Positions 21,501 to 36,000 of a stretch of DNA of 64,000 bases are shown here, piece after piece. Source of the stretch: Mastigias papua (taxonomy: Eukaryota; Cnidaria; Scyphozoa; Rhizostomeae; Mastigiidae); assembly GCA_964019165.1 (NCBI GenBank), contig OZ025287.1:5502844-5566843 (forward strand), written 5' to 3'. The notes beneath the pieces were generated by a model that saw nothing but the letters and a program-made list of their open reading frames with translations, was not told where the DNA came from and did no database searches. A program made the translations under genes and the position numbers. Every line of letters starts with the position of its first letter. The first letter of the stretch is position 1.

Positions 21501-22779
21501 TTTAGGCCCATTACAAGCAATAACAACATGTGCATACACTGTGTGATGGTTGAAATTGAATGGAACAGCATCAATCTCATACATTAAAGGTCTTTTACAT
21601 CTAACTTTACACCGATGCCAATAGTTTAGACAATGTCTCCAACTCAGATTAGCGTTATTCTTTGTTGTTATAGTATATACGGCAATAGGATTGTAAAGTG
21701 CTTTACATGTCGCAAAACTGACAATACTGTCAAAGTGTCACATTTGACTATAAGTACGTGTGTCATAGCCCCAACACATAATCTAAGCGTATTTCTACTG
21801 TGTATCTAGCATTTATAATATGATATGACGATCAGATGTGCAATCATTGCTGTATTTTAAGTGTTTGCACACTTAGGCAGTTTAGGCCCATTACAAGCAA
21901 TAATAACATGTGCATACACTGTGTCATGGTTGAAATTCAATGGAACAGCATCAATCTCATACATTGAAAGTCTTTTACATCTACCGTTACACCGATGCCA
22001 ATAGTTTAGACAATGTTTCCAACTCAGATTAGCGTTAGTCTTTGTTTTTACAGTATATACGGCAATAGGACTGTAAAGTGCTTTACATGTCGCAAAACTG
22101 ACAATACTGTCAAAGTGTCACATTTGACTATAAGTACGTGTGTCATAGCCCCAACACATAATCTAAGCGTATTTCTACTGTGTATCTAGCATTTATAATA
22201 TGATATGACGATCAGATGTGCAATCATTGCTGTATTTTAAGTGTTTGCACACTTAGGCAGTTTAGGCCCATTACAAGCAATAACAACATGTGCATATACT
22301 GTGTGATGGTTGAAATTGAATGGAACAGCATCAATCTCATACATTAAAGGTCTTTTACATCTAACTTTACACCGATGCCAATAGTTTAGACAATGTCTCC
22401 AACTCAGATTAGCGTTATTCTTTGTTGTTATAGTATATACGGCAATAGGATTGTAAAGTGCTTTACATGTCGCAAAACTGACAATACTGTCAAAGTGTCA
22501 CATTTGACTATAAGTACGTGTGTCATAGCCCCAACACATAATCTAAGCGTATTTCTACTGTGTATCTAGCATTTATAATATGATATGACGATCAGATGTG
22601 CAATCATTGCTGTATTTTAAGTGTTTGCACACTTAGGCAGTTTAGGCCCATTACAAGCAATAACAACATGTGCATATACTGTGTGATGGTTGAAATTCAA
22701 TGGAACAGCATCAATCTCATACATTGAAGGTCTTTTACATCTACCGTTACACCGATGCCAATAGTTTAGACAATGTTTC

Positions 22780-25700
22780 CAACTCAGATTAGCGTTAGTC
22801 TTTGTTTTTACAGTATATACGGCAATAGGACTGTAAAGTGCTTTACATGTCGCAAAACTGACAATACTGTCAAAGTGTCACATTTGACTATAAGTACGTG
22901 TGTCATAGCCCCAACACATAATCTAAGCGTATTTCTACTGTGTATCTATCATTTATAATATGATATGACGATCAAATGTGCAATCATTGCTGTATTTTAA
23001 GTGTTTGCACACTTAGGCAGTTTAGGCCCATTACAAGCAATAACAACATGTGCATACACTGTGTGATGGTTGAAATTCAATGGAACAGCATCAATCTCAT
23101 ACATTAAAGGTCTTTTACATATACCGTTACACCGATGCCAATAGTTTAGACAATGTTTCCAACTCATATTAGGGATAGTCTTTGTTTTTACAGTATATAC
23201 GGCAATAGGACTGTAAAGTGCTTTACATGTCGCAAAACTGACAATACTGTCAAAGTGTCACATTTGACTATAAGTACGTGTGTCATAGCCCCAACACATA
23301 ATCTAAGCCTATTTCTACTGTGTATCTAGCATTTATAATATGATATGACGATCAGATGTGCAATCATTGCTGTATTTTAAGTGTTTGCACACTTAGGCAG
23401 TTTAGGCCCATTACAAGCAATAACAACATGTGCATACACTGTGTGATGGTTGAAATTCAATGGAACAGCATCAATCTCATACATTAAAGGTCTTTTACAT
23501 CTAACGTTACACCGATGCCAATAGTTTAGACAATGTTTCCAACTCAGATTAGCGTTAGTCTTTGTTTTTACAGTATATACGGCAATAGGACTGTAAAGTG
23601 CTTTACATGTCGCAAAACTGACAATACTGTCAAAGTGTCACATTTGACTATAAGTACGTGTGTCATAGCCCCAACACATAATCTAAGCGTATTTCTACTG
23701 TGTATCTATCATTTATAATATGATATGACGATCAAATGTGCAATCATTGCTGTATTTTAAGTGTTTGCACACTTAGGCAGTTTAGGCCCATTACAAGCAA
23801 TAACAACATGTGCATACACTGTGTGATGGTTGAAATTCAATGGAACAGCATCAATCTCATACATTAAAGGTCTTTTACATCTACCGTTACACCGATGCCA
23901 ATAGTTTAGACAATGTTTCCAACTCAGATTAGGGATAGTCTTTGCTTTTACAGTATATACGGCAATAGGACTGTAAAGTGCTTTACATGTCGCAAAACTG
24001 ACAATACTGTCAAAGTGTCACATTTGACTATAAGTACGTGTGTCATAGCCCCAACACATAATCTAAGCGTATTTCTACTATGTATCTAGCATTTATAATA
24101 TGATATGACGATCAGATGTGCAATCATTGCTGTATTTTAAGTGTTTGCACACTTAGGCAGTTTAGGCCCATTACAAGCAATAACAACATGTGCATACACT
24201 GTGTGATGGTTGAAATTCAATGGAACAGCATCAATCTCATACATTAAAGGTCTTTTACATCTACCGTTACACCGATACCAATAGTTTAGACAATGTTTCC
24301 AACTCAGATCAGGGATAGTCTTTGTGTTTACAGTATATACGGCAATAGGACTGTAAAGTGCTTTACATGTCGCAAAACTGACAATACTGTCAAAGTGTCA
24401 CATTTGACTATAAGTACGTGTGTCATAGCCCCATCACATAATCTACGCGTATTTCTACTGTGTATCTAGCATTTATAATATGATATGACGATCAGATGTG
24501 CAATCATTGCTGTATTTTAAGTGTTTGCACACTTAGGCAGTTTAGGCCCATTACAAGCAATAACAACATGTGTATACACTGTGTGATGGTTGAAATTCAA
24601 TGGAACAGCATCAATCTCCTACATTAAAGGTCTTTTACATCTACCGTTACACCGATGCCAATAGTTTAGACAATGTTTCCAACTCAGATCAGGGATAGTC
24701 TTTGTTTTTACAGTATATACGGCAATAGGACTGTAAAGTGCTTTACATGTCGCAAAACTGACAATACTGTCAAAGTATCACATTTGACTATAAGTACGTG
24801 TGTCATAGCCCCAACACATAATCTAAGCGTATTTCTACTGTGTATCTAGCATTTATAATATGATATGACGATCAGATGTGCAATCATTGCTGTATTTTAA
24901 GTGTTTGCACACTTAGGCAGTTTAGGCCCATTACAAGCAATAACAACATGTGCATACACTGTGTGATGGTTGAAATTCAATGGAACAGCATCAATCTCAT
25001 ACATTAAAGGTCTTTTACATCTACCGTTACACCGATGCCAATAGTTTAGACAATGTTTCCAACTCAGATCAGGGATAGTCTTTGTGTTTACAGTATATAC
25101 GGCAATAGGACTGTAAAGTGCTTTACATGTCGCAAAACTGACAATACTGTCAAAGTGTCACATTTGACTATAAGTACGTGTGTCATAGCCCCATCACATA
25201 ATCTACGCGTATTTCTACTGTGTATCTAGCATTTATAATATGATATGACGATCAGATGTGCAATCATTGCTGTATTTTAAGTGTTTGCACACTTAGGCAG
25301 TTTAGGCCCATTACAAGCAATAACAACATGTGTATACACTGTGTGATGGTTGAAATTCAATGGAACAGCATCAATCTCCTACATTAAAGGTCTTTTACAT
25401 CTACCGTTACACCGATGCCAATAGTTTAGACAATGTTTCCAACTCAGATCAGGGATAGTCTTTGTTGTTATAGTATATACGGCAATAGGATTGTAAAGTG
25501 CTTTACATGTCGCAAAACTGACAATACTGTCAAAGTGTCACATTTGACTATAAGTACGTGTGTCATAGCCCCAACACATAATCTAAGCGTATTTCTACTG
25601 TGTATCTAGCATTTATAATATGATATGACGATCAGATGTGCAATCATTGCTGTATTTTAAGTGTTTGCACACTTAGGCAGTTTAGGCCCATTACAAGCAA

Positions 25701-28700
25701 TAACAACATGTGCATATACTGTGTGATGGTTGAAATTCAATGGAACAGCATCAATCTCATACATTGAAGGTCTTTTACATCTACCGTTACACCGATGCCA
25801 ATAGTTTAGACAATGTTTCCAACTCAGATTAGCGTTAGTCTTTGTTTTTACAGTATATACGGCAATAGGACTGTAAAGTGCTTTACATGTCGCAAAACTG
25901 ACAATACTGTCAAAGTGTCACATTTGACTATAAGTACGTGTGTCATAGCCCCAACACATAATCTAAGCGTATTTCTACTGTGTATCTATCATTTATAATA
26001 TGATATGACGATCAAATGTGCAATCATTGCTGTATTTTAAGTGTTTGCACACTTAGGCAGTTTAGGCCCATTACAAGCAATAACAACATGTGCATACACT
26101 GTGTAATGGTTGAAATTCAATGGAACAGCATCAATCTCATACATTAAAGGTCTTTTACATATACCGTTACACCGATGCCAATAGTTTAGACAATGTTTCC
26201 AACTCATATTAGGGATAGTCTTTGTTTTTACAGTATATACGGCAATAGGACTGTAAAGTGCTTTACATGTCGCAAAACTGACAATACTGTCAAAGTGTCA
26301 CATTTGACTATAAGTACGTGTGTCATAGCCCCAACACATAATCTAAGCCTATTTCTACTGTGTATCTAGCATTTATAATATGATATGACGATCAGATGTG
26401 CAATCATTGCTGTATTTTAAGTGTTTGCACACTTAGGCAGTTTAGGCCCATTACAAGCAATAACAACATGTGCATACACTGTGTGATGGTTGAAATTCAA
26501 TGGAACAGCATCAATCTCATACATTAAAGGTCTTTTACATCTAACGTTACACCGATGCCAATAGTTTAGACAATGTTTCCAACTCAGATTAGCGTTAGTC
26601 TTTGTTTTTACAGTATATACGGCAATAGGACTGTAAAGTGCTTTACATGTCGCAAAACTGACAATACTGTCAAAGTGTCACATTTGACTATAAGTACGTG
26701 TGTCATAGCCCCAACACATAATCTAAGCGTATTTCTACTGTGTATCTATCATTTATAATATGATATGACGATCAAATGTGCAATCATTGCTGTATTTTAA
26801 GTGTTTGCACACTTAGGCAGTTTAGGCCCATTACAAGCAATAACAACATGTGCATACACTGTGTGATGGTTGAAATTCAATGGAACAGCATCAATCTCAT
26901 ACATTAAAGGTCTTTTACATCTACCGTTACACCGATGCCAATAGTTTAGACAATGTTTCCAACTCAGATTAGGGATAGTCTTTGCTTTTACAGTATATAC
27001 GGCAATAGGACTGTAAAGTGCTTTACATGTCGCAAAACTGACAATACTGTCAAAGTGTCACATTTGACTATAAGTACGTGTGTCATAGCCCCAACACATA
27101 ATCTAAGCGTATTTCTACTATGTATCTAGCATTTATAATATGATATGACGATCAGATGTGCAATCATTGCTGTATTTTAAGTGTTTGCACACTTAGGCAG
27201 TTTAGGCCCATTACAAGCAATAACAACATGTGCATACACTGTGTGATGGTTGAAATTCAATGGAACAGCATCAATCTCATACATTAAAGGTCTTTTACAT
27301 CTACCGTTACACCGATACCAATAGTTTAGACAATGTTTCCAACTCAGATCAGGGATAGTCTTTGTGTTTACAGTATATACGGCAATAGGACTGTAAAGTG
27401 CTTTACATGTCGCAAAACTGACAATACTGTCAAAGTGTCACATTTGACTATAAGTACGTGTGTCATAGCCCCATCACATAATCTACGCGTATTTCTACTG
27501 TGTATCTAGCATTTATAATATGATATGACGATCAGATGTGCAATCATTGCTGTATTTTAAGTGTTTGCACACTTAGGCAGTTTAGGCCCATTACAAGCAA
27601 TAACAACATGTGTATACACTGTGTGATGGTTGAAATTCAATGGAACAGCATCAATCTCCTACATTAAAGGTCTTTTACATCTACCGTTACACCGATGCCA
27701 ATAGTTTAGACAATGTTTCCAACTCAGATCAGGGATAGTCTTTGTTTTTACAGTATATACGGCAATAGGACTGTAAAGTGCTTTACATGTCGCAAAACTG
27801 ACAATACTGTCAAAGTATCACATTTGACTATAAGTACGTGTGTCATAGCCCCAACACATAATCTAAGCGTATTTCTACTGTGTATCTAGCATTTATAATA
27901 TGATATGACGATCAGATGTGCAATCATTGCTGTATTTTAAGTGTTTGCACACTTAGGCAGTTTAGGCCCATTACAAGCAATAACAACATGTGCATACACT
28001 GTGTGATGGTTGAAATTCAATGGAACAGCATCAATCTCATACATTAAAGGTCTTTTACATCTACCGTTACACCGATGCCAATAGTTTAGACAATGTTTCC
28101 AACTCAGATCAGGGATAGTCTTTGTGTTTACAGTATATACGGCAATAGGACTGTAAAGTGCTTTACATGTCGCAAAACTGACAATACTGTCAAAGTGTCA
28201 CATTTGACTATAAGTACGTGTGTCATAGCCCCATCACATAATCTACGCGTATTTCTACTGTGTATCTAGCATTTATAATATGATATGACGATCAGATGTG
28301 CAATCATTGCTGTATTTTAAGTGTTTGCACACTTAGGCAGTTTAGGCCCATTACAAGCAATAACAACATGTGTATACACTGTGTGATGGTTGAAATTCAA
28401 TGGAACAGCATCAATCTCCTACATTAAAGGTCTTTTACATCTACCGTTACACCGATGCCAATAGTTTAGACAATGTTTCCAACTCAGATCAGGGATAGTC
28501 TTTGTTGTTATAGTATATACGGCAATAGGATTGTAAAGTGCTTTACATGTCGCAAAACTGACAATACTGTCAAAGTGTCACATTTGACTATAAGTACGTG
28601 TGTCATAGCCCCAACACATAATCTAAGCGTATTTCTACTGTGTATCTAGCATTTATAATATGATATGACGATCAGATGTGCAATCATTGCTGTATTTTAA

Positions 28701-31519
28701 GTGTTTGCACACTTAGGCAGTTTAGGCCCATTACAAGCAATAACAACATGTGCATATACTGTGTGATGGTTGAAATTCAATGGAACAGCATCAATCTCAT
28801 ACATTGAAGGTCTTTTACATCTACCGTTACACCGATGCCAATAGTTTAGACAATGTTTCCAACTCAGATTAGCGTTAGTCTTTGTTTTTACAGTATATAC
28901 GGCAATAGGACTGTAAAGTGCTTTACATGTCGCAAAACTGACAATACTGTCAAAGTGTCACATTTGACTATAAGTACGTGTGTCATAGCCCCAACACATA
29001 ATCTAAGCGTATTTCTACTGTGTATCTATCATTTATAATATGATATGACGATCAAATGTGCAATCATTGCTGTATTTTAAGTGTTTGCACACTTAGGCAG
29101 TTTAGGCCCATTACAAGCAATAACAACATGTGCATACACTGTGTAATGGTTGAAATTCAATGGAACAGCATCAATCTCATACATTAAAGGTCTTTTACAT
29201 ATACCGTTACACCGATGCCAATAGTTTAGACAATGTTTCCAACTCATATTAGGGATAGTCTTTGTTTTTACAGTATATACGGCAATAGGACTGTAAAGTG
29301 CTTTACATGTCGCAAAACTGACAATACTGTCAAAGTGTCACATTTGACTATAAGTACGTGTGTCATAGCCCCAACACATAATCTAAGCCTATTTCTACTG
29401 TGTATCTAGCATTTATAATATGATATGACGATCAGATGTGCAATCATTGCTGTATTTTAAGTGTTTGCACACTTAGGCAGTTTAGGCCCATTACAAGCAA
29501 TAACAACATGTGCATACACTGTGTGATGGTTGAAATTCAATGGAACAGCATCAATCTCATACATTAAAGGTCTTTTACATCTAACGTTACACCGATGCCA
29601 ATAGTTTAGACAATGTTTCCAACTCAGATTAGCGTTAGTCTTTGTTTTTACAGTATATACGGCAATAGGACTGTAAAGTGCTTTACATGTCGCAAAACTG
29701 ACAATACTGTCAAAGTGTCACATTTGACTATAAGTACGTGTGTCATAGCCCCAACACATAATCTAAGCGTATTTCTACTGTGTATCTATCATTTATAATA
29801 TGATATGACGATCAAATGTGCAATCATTGCTGTATTTTAAGTGTTTGCACACTTAGGCAGTTTAGGCCCATTACAAGCAATAACAACATGTGCATACACT
29901 GTGTGATGGTTGAAATTCAATGGAACAGCATCAATCTCATACATTAAAGGTCTTTTACATCTACCGTTACACCGATGCCAATAGTTTAGACAATGTTTCC
30001 AACTCAGATTAGGGATAGTCTTTGCTTTTACAGTATATACGGCAATAGGACTGTAAAGTGCTTTACATGTCGCAAAACTGACAATACTGTCAAAGTGTCA
30101 CATTTGACTATAAGTACGTGTGTCATAGCCCCAACACATAATCTAAGCGTATTTCTACTATGTATCTAGCATTTATAATATGATATGACGATCAGATGTG
30201 CAATCATTGCTGTATTTTAAGTGTTTGCACACTTAGGCAGTTTAGGCCCATTACAAGCAATAACAACATGTGCATACACTGTGTGATGGTTGAAATTCAA
30301 TGGAACAGCATCAATCTCATACATTAAAGGTCTTTTACATCTACCGTTACACCGATACCAATAGTTTAGACAATGTTTCCAACTCAGATCAGGGATAGTC
30401 TTTGTGTTTACAGTATATACGGCAATAGGACTGTAAAGTGCTTTACATGTCGCAAAACTGACAATACTGTCAAAGTGTCACATTTGACTATAAGTACGTG
30501 TGTCATAGCCCCATCACATAATCTACGCGTATTTCTACTGTGTATCTAGCATTTATAATATGATATGACGATCAGATGTGCAATCATTGCTGTATTTTAA
30601 GTGTTTGCACACTTAGGCAGTTTAGGCCCATTACAAGCAATAACAACATGTGTATACACTGTGTGATGGTTGAAATTCAATGGAACAGCATCAATCTCCT
30701 ACATTAAAGGTCTTTTACATCTACCGTTACACCGATGCCAATAGTTTAGACAATGTTTCCAACTCAGATCAGGGATAGTCTTTGTTTTTACAGTATATAC
30801 GGCAATAGGACTGTAAAGTGCTTTACATGTCGCAAAACTGACAATACTGTCAAAGTATCACATTTGACTATAAGTACGTGTGTCATAGCCCCAACACATA
30901 ATCTAAGCGTATTTCTACTGTGTATCTAGCATTTATAATATGATATGACGATCAGATGTGCAATCATTGCTGTATTTTAAGTGTTTGCACACTTAGGCAG
31001 TTTAGGCCCATTACAAGCAATAACAACATGTGCATACACTGTGTGATGGTTGAAATTCAATGGAACAGCATCAATCTCATACATTAAAGGTCTTTTACAT
31101 CTACCGTTACACCGATGCCAATAGTTTAGACAATGTTTCCAACTCAGATCAGGGATAGTCTTTGTGTTTACAGTATATACGGCAATAGGACTGTAAAGTG
31201 CTTTACATGTCGCAAAACTGACAATACTGTCAAAGTGTCACATTTGACTATAAGTACGTGTGTCATAGCCCCATCACATAATCTACGCGTATTTCTACTG
31301 TGTATCTAGCATTTATAATATGATATGACGATCAGATGTGCAATCATTGCTGTATTTTAAGTGTTTGCACACTTAGGCAGTTTAGGCCCATTACAAGCAA
31401 TAACAACATGTGTATACACTGTGTGATGGTTGAAATTCAATGGAACAGCATCAATCTCCTACATTAAAGGTCTTTTACATCTACCGTTACACCGATGCCA
31501 ATAGTTTAGACAATGTTTC
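22780..31519 (+). repeat. 8-unit higher-order repeat (3040 bp), copies at 22780, 25820 and 28860
   Basis: Class order per copy is A, D, A, C, E, E, E, and an E-to-B hybrid. E units 5 and 7 share TTTGTGTTTA, CCATCACA and CTACGCG; E unit 6 has AAAGTATCA. Copies 1 (22780-25819) and 2 (25820-28859) are complete. Copy 3 (28860-31519) has the first seven units and is followed at 31520 by a plain E unit. The only difference I noticed is G at 23065 against A at 26105 and 29145, so copies 2 and 3 are closest. Confidence 0.92.
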
Positions 31520-33039
31520 CAACTCAGATCAGGGATAGTCTTTGTTTTTACAGTATATACGGCAATAGGACTGTAAAGTGCTTTACATGTCGCAAAACTG
31601 ACAATACTGTCAAAGTATCACATTTGACTATAAGTACGTGTGTCATAGCCCCAACACATAATCTAAGCGTATTTCTACTGTGTATCTAGCATTTATAATA
31701 TGATATGACGATCAGATGTGCAATCATTGCTGTATTTTAAGTGTTTGCACACTTAGGCAGTTTAGGCCCATTACAAGCAATAACAACATGTGCATACACT
31801 GTGTGATGGTTGAAATTCAATGGAACAGCATCAATCTCATACATTAAAGGTCTTTTACATCTACCGTTACACCGATGCCAATAGTTTAGACAATGTTTCC
31901 AACTCAGATTAGCGTTAGTCTTTGTTTTTACAGTATATACGGCAATAGGACTGTAAAGTGCTTTACATGTCGCAAAACTGACAATACTGTCAAAGTGTCA
32001 CATTTGACTATAAGTACGTGTGTCATAGCCCCAACACATAATCTAAGCGTATTTCTACTGTGTATCTAGCATTTATAATATGATATGACGATTAGATGTG
32101 CAATCATTGCTGTATTTCAAGTGTTTACACACTTAGGCAGTTTAGGCCCATTACAAGCAATAACAACATGTGCATACACTGTGTGATGGTTGAAATTCAA
32201 TGGAACAGCATCAATCTCATACATTAAAGGTCTTTTACATCTACCGTTACACCGATGCCAATAGTTTAGACAATGTCTCCAACTCAGATTAGGGATAGTC
32301 TTTGTTTTTACAGTATATACGGCAATAGGACTGTAAAGTGCTTTACATGTCGCAAAACTGACAATACTGTTAAAGTGTCACATTTGACTATAAGTACGTG
32401 TGTCATAGCCCCAACACATAATCTAAGCGTATTTCTACTGTGTATCTAGCATTTATAATATGATATGACGATCAGATGTGCAATCATTGCTGTATTTTAA
32501 GTGTTTGCACACTTAGGCAGTTTAGGCCCATTACAAGCAATAACAACATGTGCATACACTGTGTGATGGTTGAAATTCAATGGAACAGCATCAATCTCAT
32601 ACATTAAAGGTCTTATACATCTACCGTTACACCGATGCCAATAGTTTAGACAATGTTTCCAACTCAGATCAGGGATAGTCTTTGTTTTTACAGTATATAC
32701 GGCAATAGGACTGTAAAGTGCTTTACATGTCGCAAAACTGACAATACTGTCAAAGTATCACATTTGACTATAAGTACGTGTGTCATAGCCCCAACACATA
32801 ATCTAAGCGTATTTCTACTGTGTATCTAGCATTTATAATATGATATGACGATCAGATGTGCAATCATTGCTGTATTTTAATTGTTTGCACACTTAGGCAG
32901 TTTAGGCCCATTACAAGCAATAACAACATGTGCATACACTGTGTGATGGTTGAAATTCAATGGAACAGCATCAATCTCATACATTAAAGGTCTTTTACAT
33001 CTACCGTTACACCGATGCCAATAGTTTAGACAATGTTTC

Positions 33040-36000
33040 CAACTCAGATCAGGGATAGTCTTTGTTTTTACAGTATATACGGCAATAGGACTGTAAAGTG
33101 CTTTACATGTCGCAAAACTGACAATACTGTCAAAGTATCACATTTGACTATAAGTACGTGTGTCATAGCCCCAACACATAATCTAAGCGTATTTCTACTG
33201 TGTATCTAGCATTTATAATATGATATGACGATCAGATGTGCAATCATTGCTGTATTTTAAGTGTTTGCACACTTAGGCAGTTTAGGCCCATTACAAGCAA
33301 TAACAACATGTGCATACACTGTGTGATGGTTGAAATTCAATGGAACAGCATCAATCTCCTACATTAAAGGTCTTTTACATCTACCGTTACACCGATGCCA
33401 ATAGTTTAGACAATGTTTCCAACTCAGATCAGGGATAGTCTTTGTTTTTACAGTATATACGGCAATAGGACTGTAAAGTGCTTTACATGTCGCAAAACTG
33501 ACAATACTGTCAAAGTATCACATTTGACTATAAGTACGTGTGTCATAGCCCCAACACATAATCTAAGCGTATTTCTACTGTGTATCTAGCATTTATAATA
33601 TGATATGACGATCAGATGTGAAATCATTGCTGTATTTTAATTGTTTGCACACTTAGGCAGTTTAGGCCCATTACAAGCAATAACAACATGTGCATACACT
33701 GTGTGATGGTTGAAATTCAATGGAACAGCATCAATCTCATACATTAAAGGTCTTTTACATCTACCGTTACACCGATGCCAATAGTTTAGACAATGTTTCC
33801 AACTCAGATCAGGGATAGTCTTTGTTTTTACAGTATATACGGCAATAGGACTGTAAAGTGCTTTACATGTCGCAAAACTGACAATACTGTCAAAGTATCA
33901 CATTTGACTATAAGTACGTGTGTCATAGCCCCAACACATAATCTACGCGTATTTCTACTGTGTATCTAGCATTTATAATATGATATGACGATCAGATGTG
34001 AAATCATTGCTGTATTTTAAGTGTTTGCACACTTAGGCAGTTTAGGCCCATTACAAGCAATAACAACATGTGCATACACTGTGTGATGGTTGAAATTCAA
34101 TGGAACAGCATCAATCTCCTACATTAAAGGTCTTTTACATCTACCGTTACACCGATGCCAATAGTTTAGACAATGTTTCCAACTCAGATTAGCGTTAGTC
34201 TTTGTTTTTACAGTATATACGGCAATAGGATTGTAAAGTGCTTTACATGTCGCAAAACTGACAATACTGTCAAAGTGTCACATTTGAATATAAGTACGTG
34301 TGTCATAGCCCCAACACATAATCTAATCGTATTTCTACTGTGTATCTAGCATTTATAATATGATATGACGATCAGATGTGCAATCATTGCTGTATTTTAA
34401 GTGTTTGCACACTTAGGCAGTTTAGGCCCATTACAAGCAATAACAACATGTGCATACACTGTGTGATGGTTGAAATTCAATGGAACAGCATCAATCTCAT
34501 ACATTAACGGTCTTTTACATCTACCGTTACACCGATGCCAATAGTTTAGACAATGTTTCCAACTCAGATCAGGGATAGTCTTTGTTTTTACAGTATATAC
34601 GGCAATAGGACTGTAAAGTGCTTTACATGTCGCAAAACTGACAATACTGTCAAAGTATCACATTTGACTATAAGTACGTGTGTCATAGCCCCAACACATA
34701 ATCTAAGCGTATTTCTACTGTGTATCTAGCATTTATAATATGATATGACGATCAGATGTGCAATCATTGCTGTATTTTAATTGTTTGCACACTTAGGCAG
34801 TTTAGGCCCATTACAAGCAATAACAACATGTGCATACACTGTGTGATGGTTGAAATTCAATGGAACAGCATCAATCTCATACATTAAAGGTCTTTTACAT
34901 CTACCGTTACACCGATGCCAATAGTTTAGACAATGTTTCCAACTCAGATCAGGGATAGTCTTTGTTTTTACAGTATATACGGCAATAGGACTGTAAAGTG
35001 CTTTACATGTCGCAAAACTGACAATACTGTCAAAGTATCACATTTGACTATAAGTACGTGTGTCATAGCCCCAACACATAATCTAAGCGTATTTCTACTG
35101 TGTATCTAGCATTTATAATATGATATGACGATCAGATGTGAAATCATTGCTGTATTTTAAGTGTTTGCACACTTAGGCAGTTTAGGCCCATTACAAGCAA
35201 TAACAACATGTGCATACACTGTGTGATGGTTGAAATTCAATGGAACAGCATCAATCTCCTACATTAAAGGTCTTTTACATCTACCGTTACACCGATGCCA
35301 ATAGTTTAGACAATGTTTCCAACTCAGATTAGCGTTAGTCTTTGTTTTTACAGTATATACGGCAATAGGATTGTAAAGTGCTTTACATGTCGCAAAACTG
35401 ACAATACTGTCAAAGTGTCACATTTGACTATAAGTACGTGTGTCATAGCCCCAACACATAATCTAAGCGTATTTCTACTGTGTATCTAGCATTTATAATA
35501 TGATATGACGATCAGATGTGCAATCATTGCTGTATTTTAAGTGTTTGCACACTTAGGCAGTTTAGGCCCATTACAAGCAATAACAACATGTGCATACACT
35601 GTGTGATGGTTGAAATTCAATGGAACAGCATCAATCTCATACATTAACGGTCTTTTACATCTACCGTTACACCGATGCCAATAGTTTAGACAATGTTTCC
35701 AACTCAGATCAGGGATAGTCTTTGTTTTTACAGTATATACGGCAATAGGACTGTAAAGTGCTTTACATGTCGCAAAACTGACAATACTGTCAAAGTATCA
35801 CATTTGACTATAAGTACGTGTGTCATAGCCCCAACACATAATCTAAGCGTATTTCTACTGTGTATCTAGCATTTATAATATGATATGACGATCAGATGTG
35901 AAATCATTGCTGTATTTTAAGTGTTTGCACACTTAGGCAGTTTAGGCCCATTACAAGCAATAACAACATGTGCATACACTGTGTGATGGTTGAAATTCAA

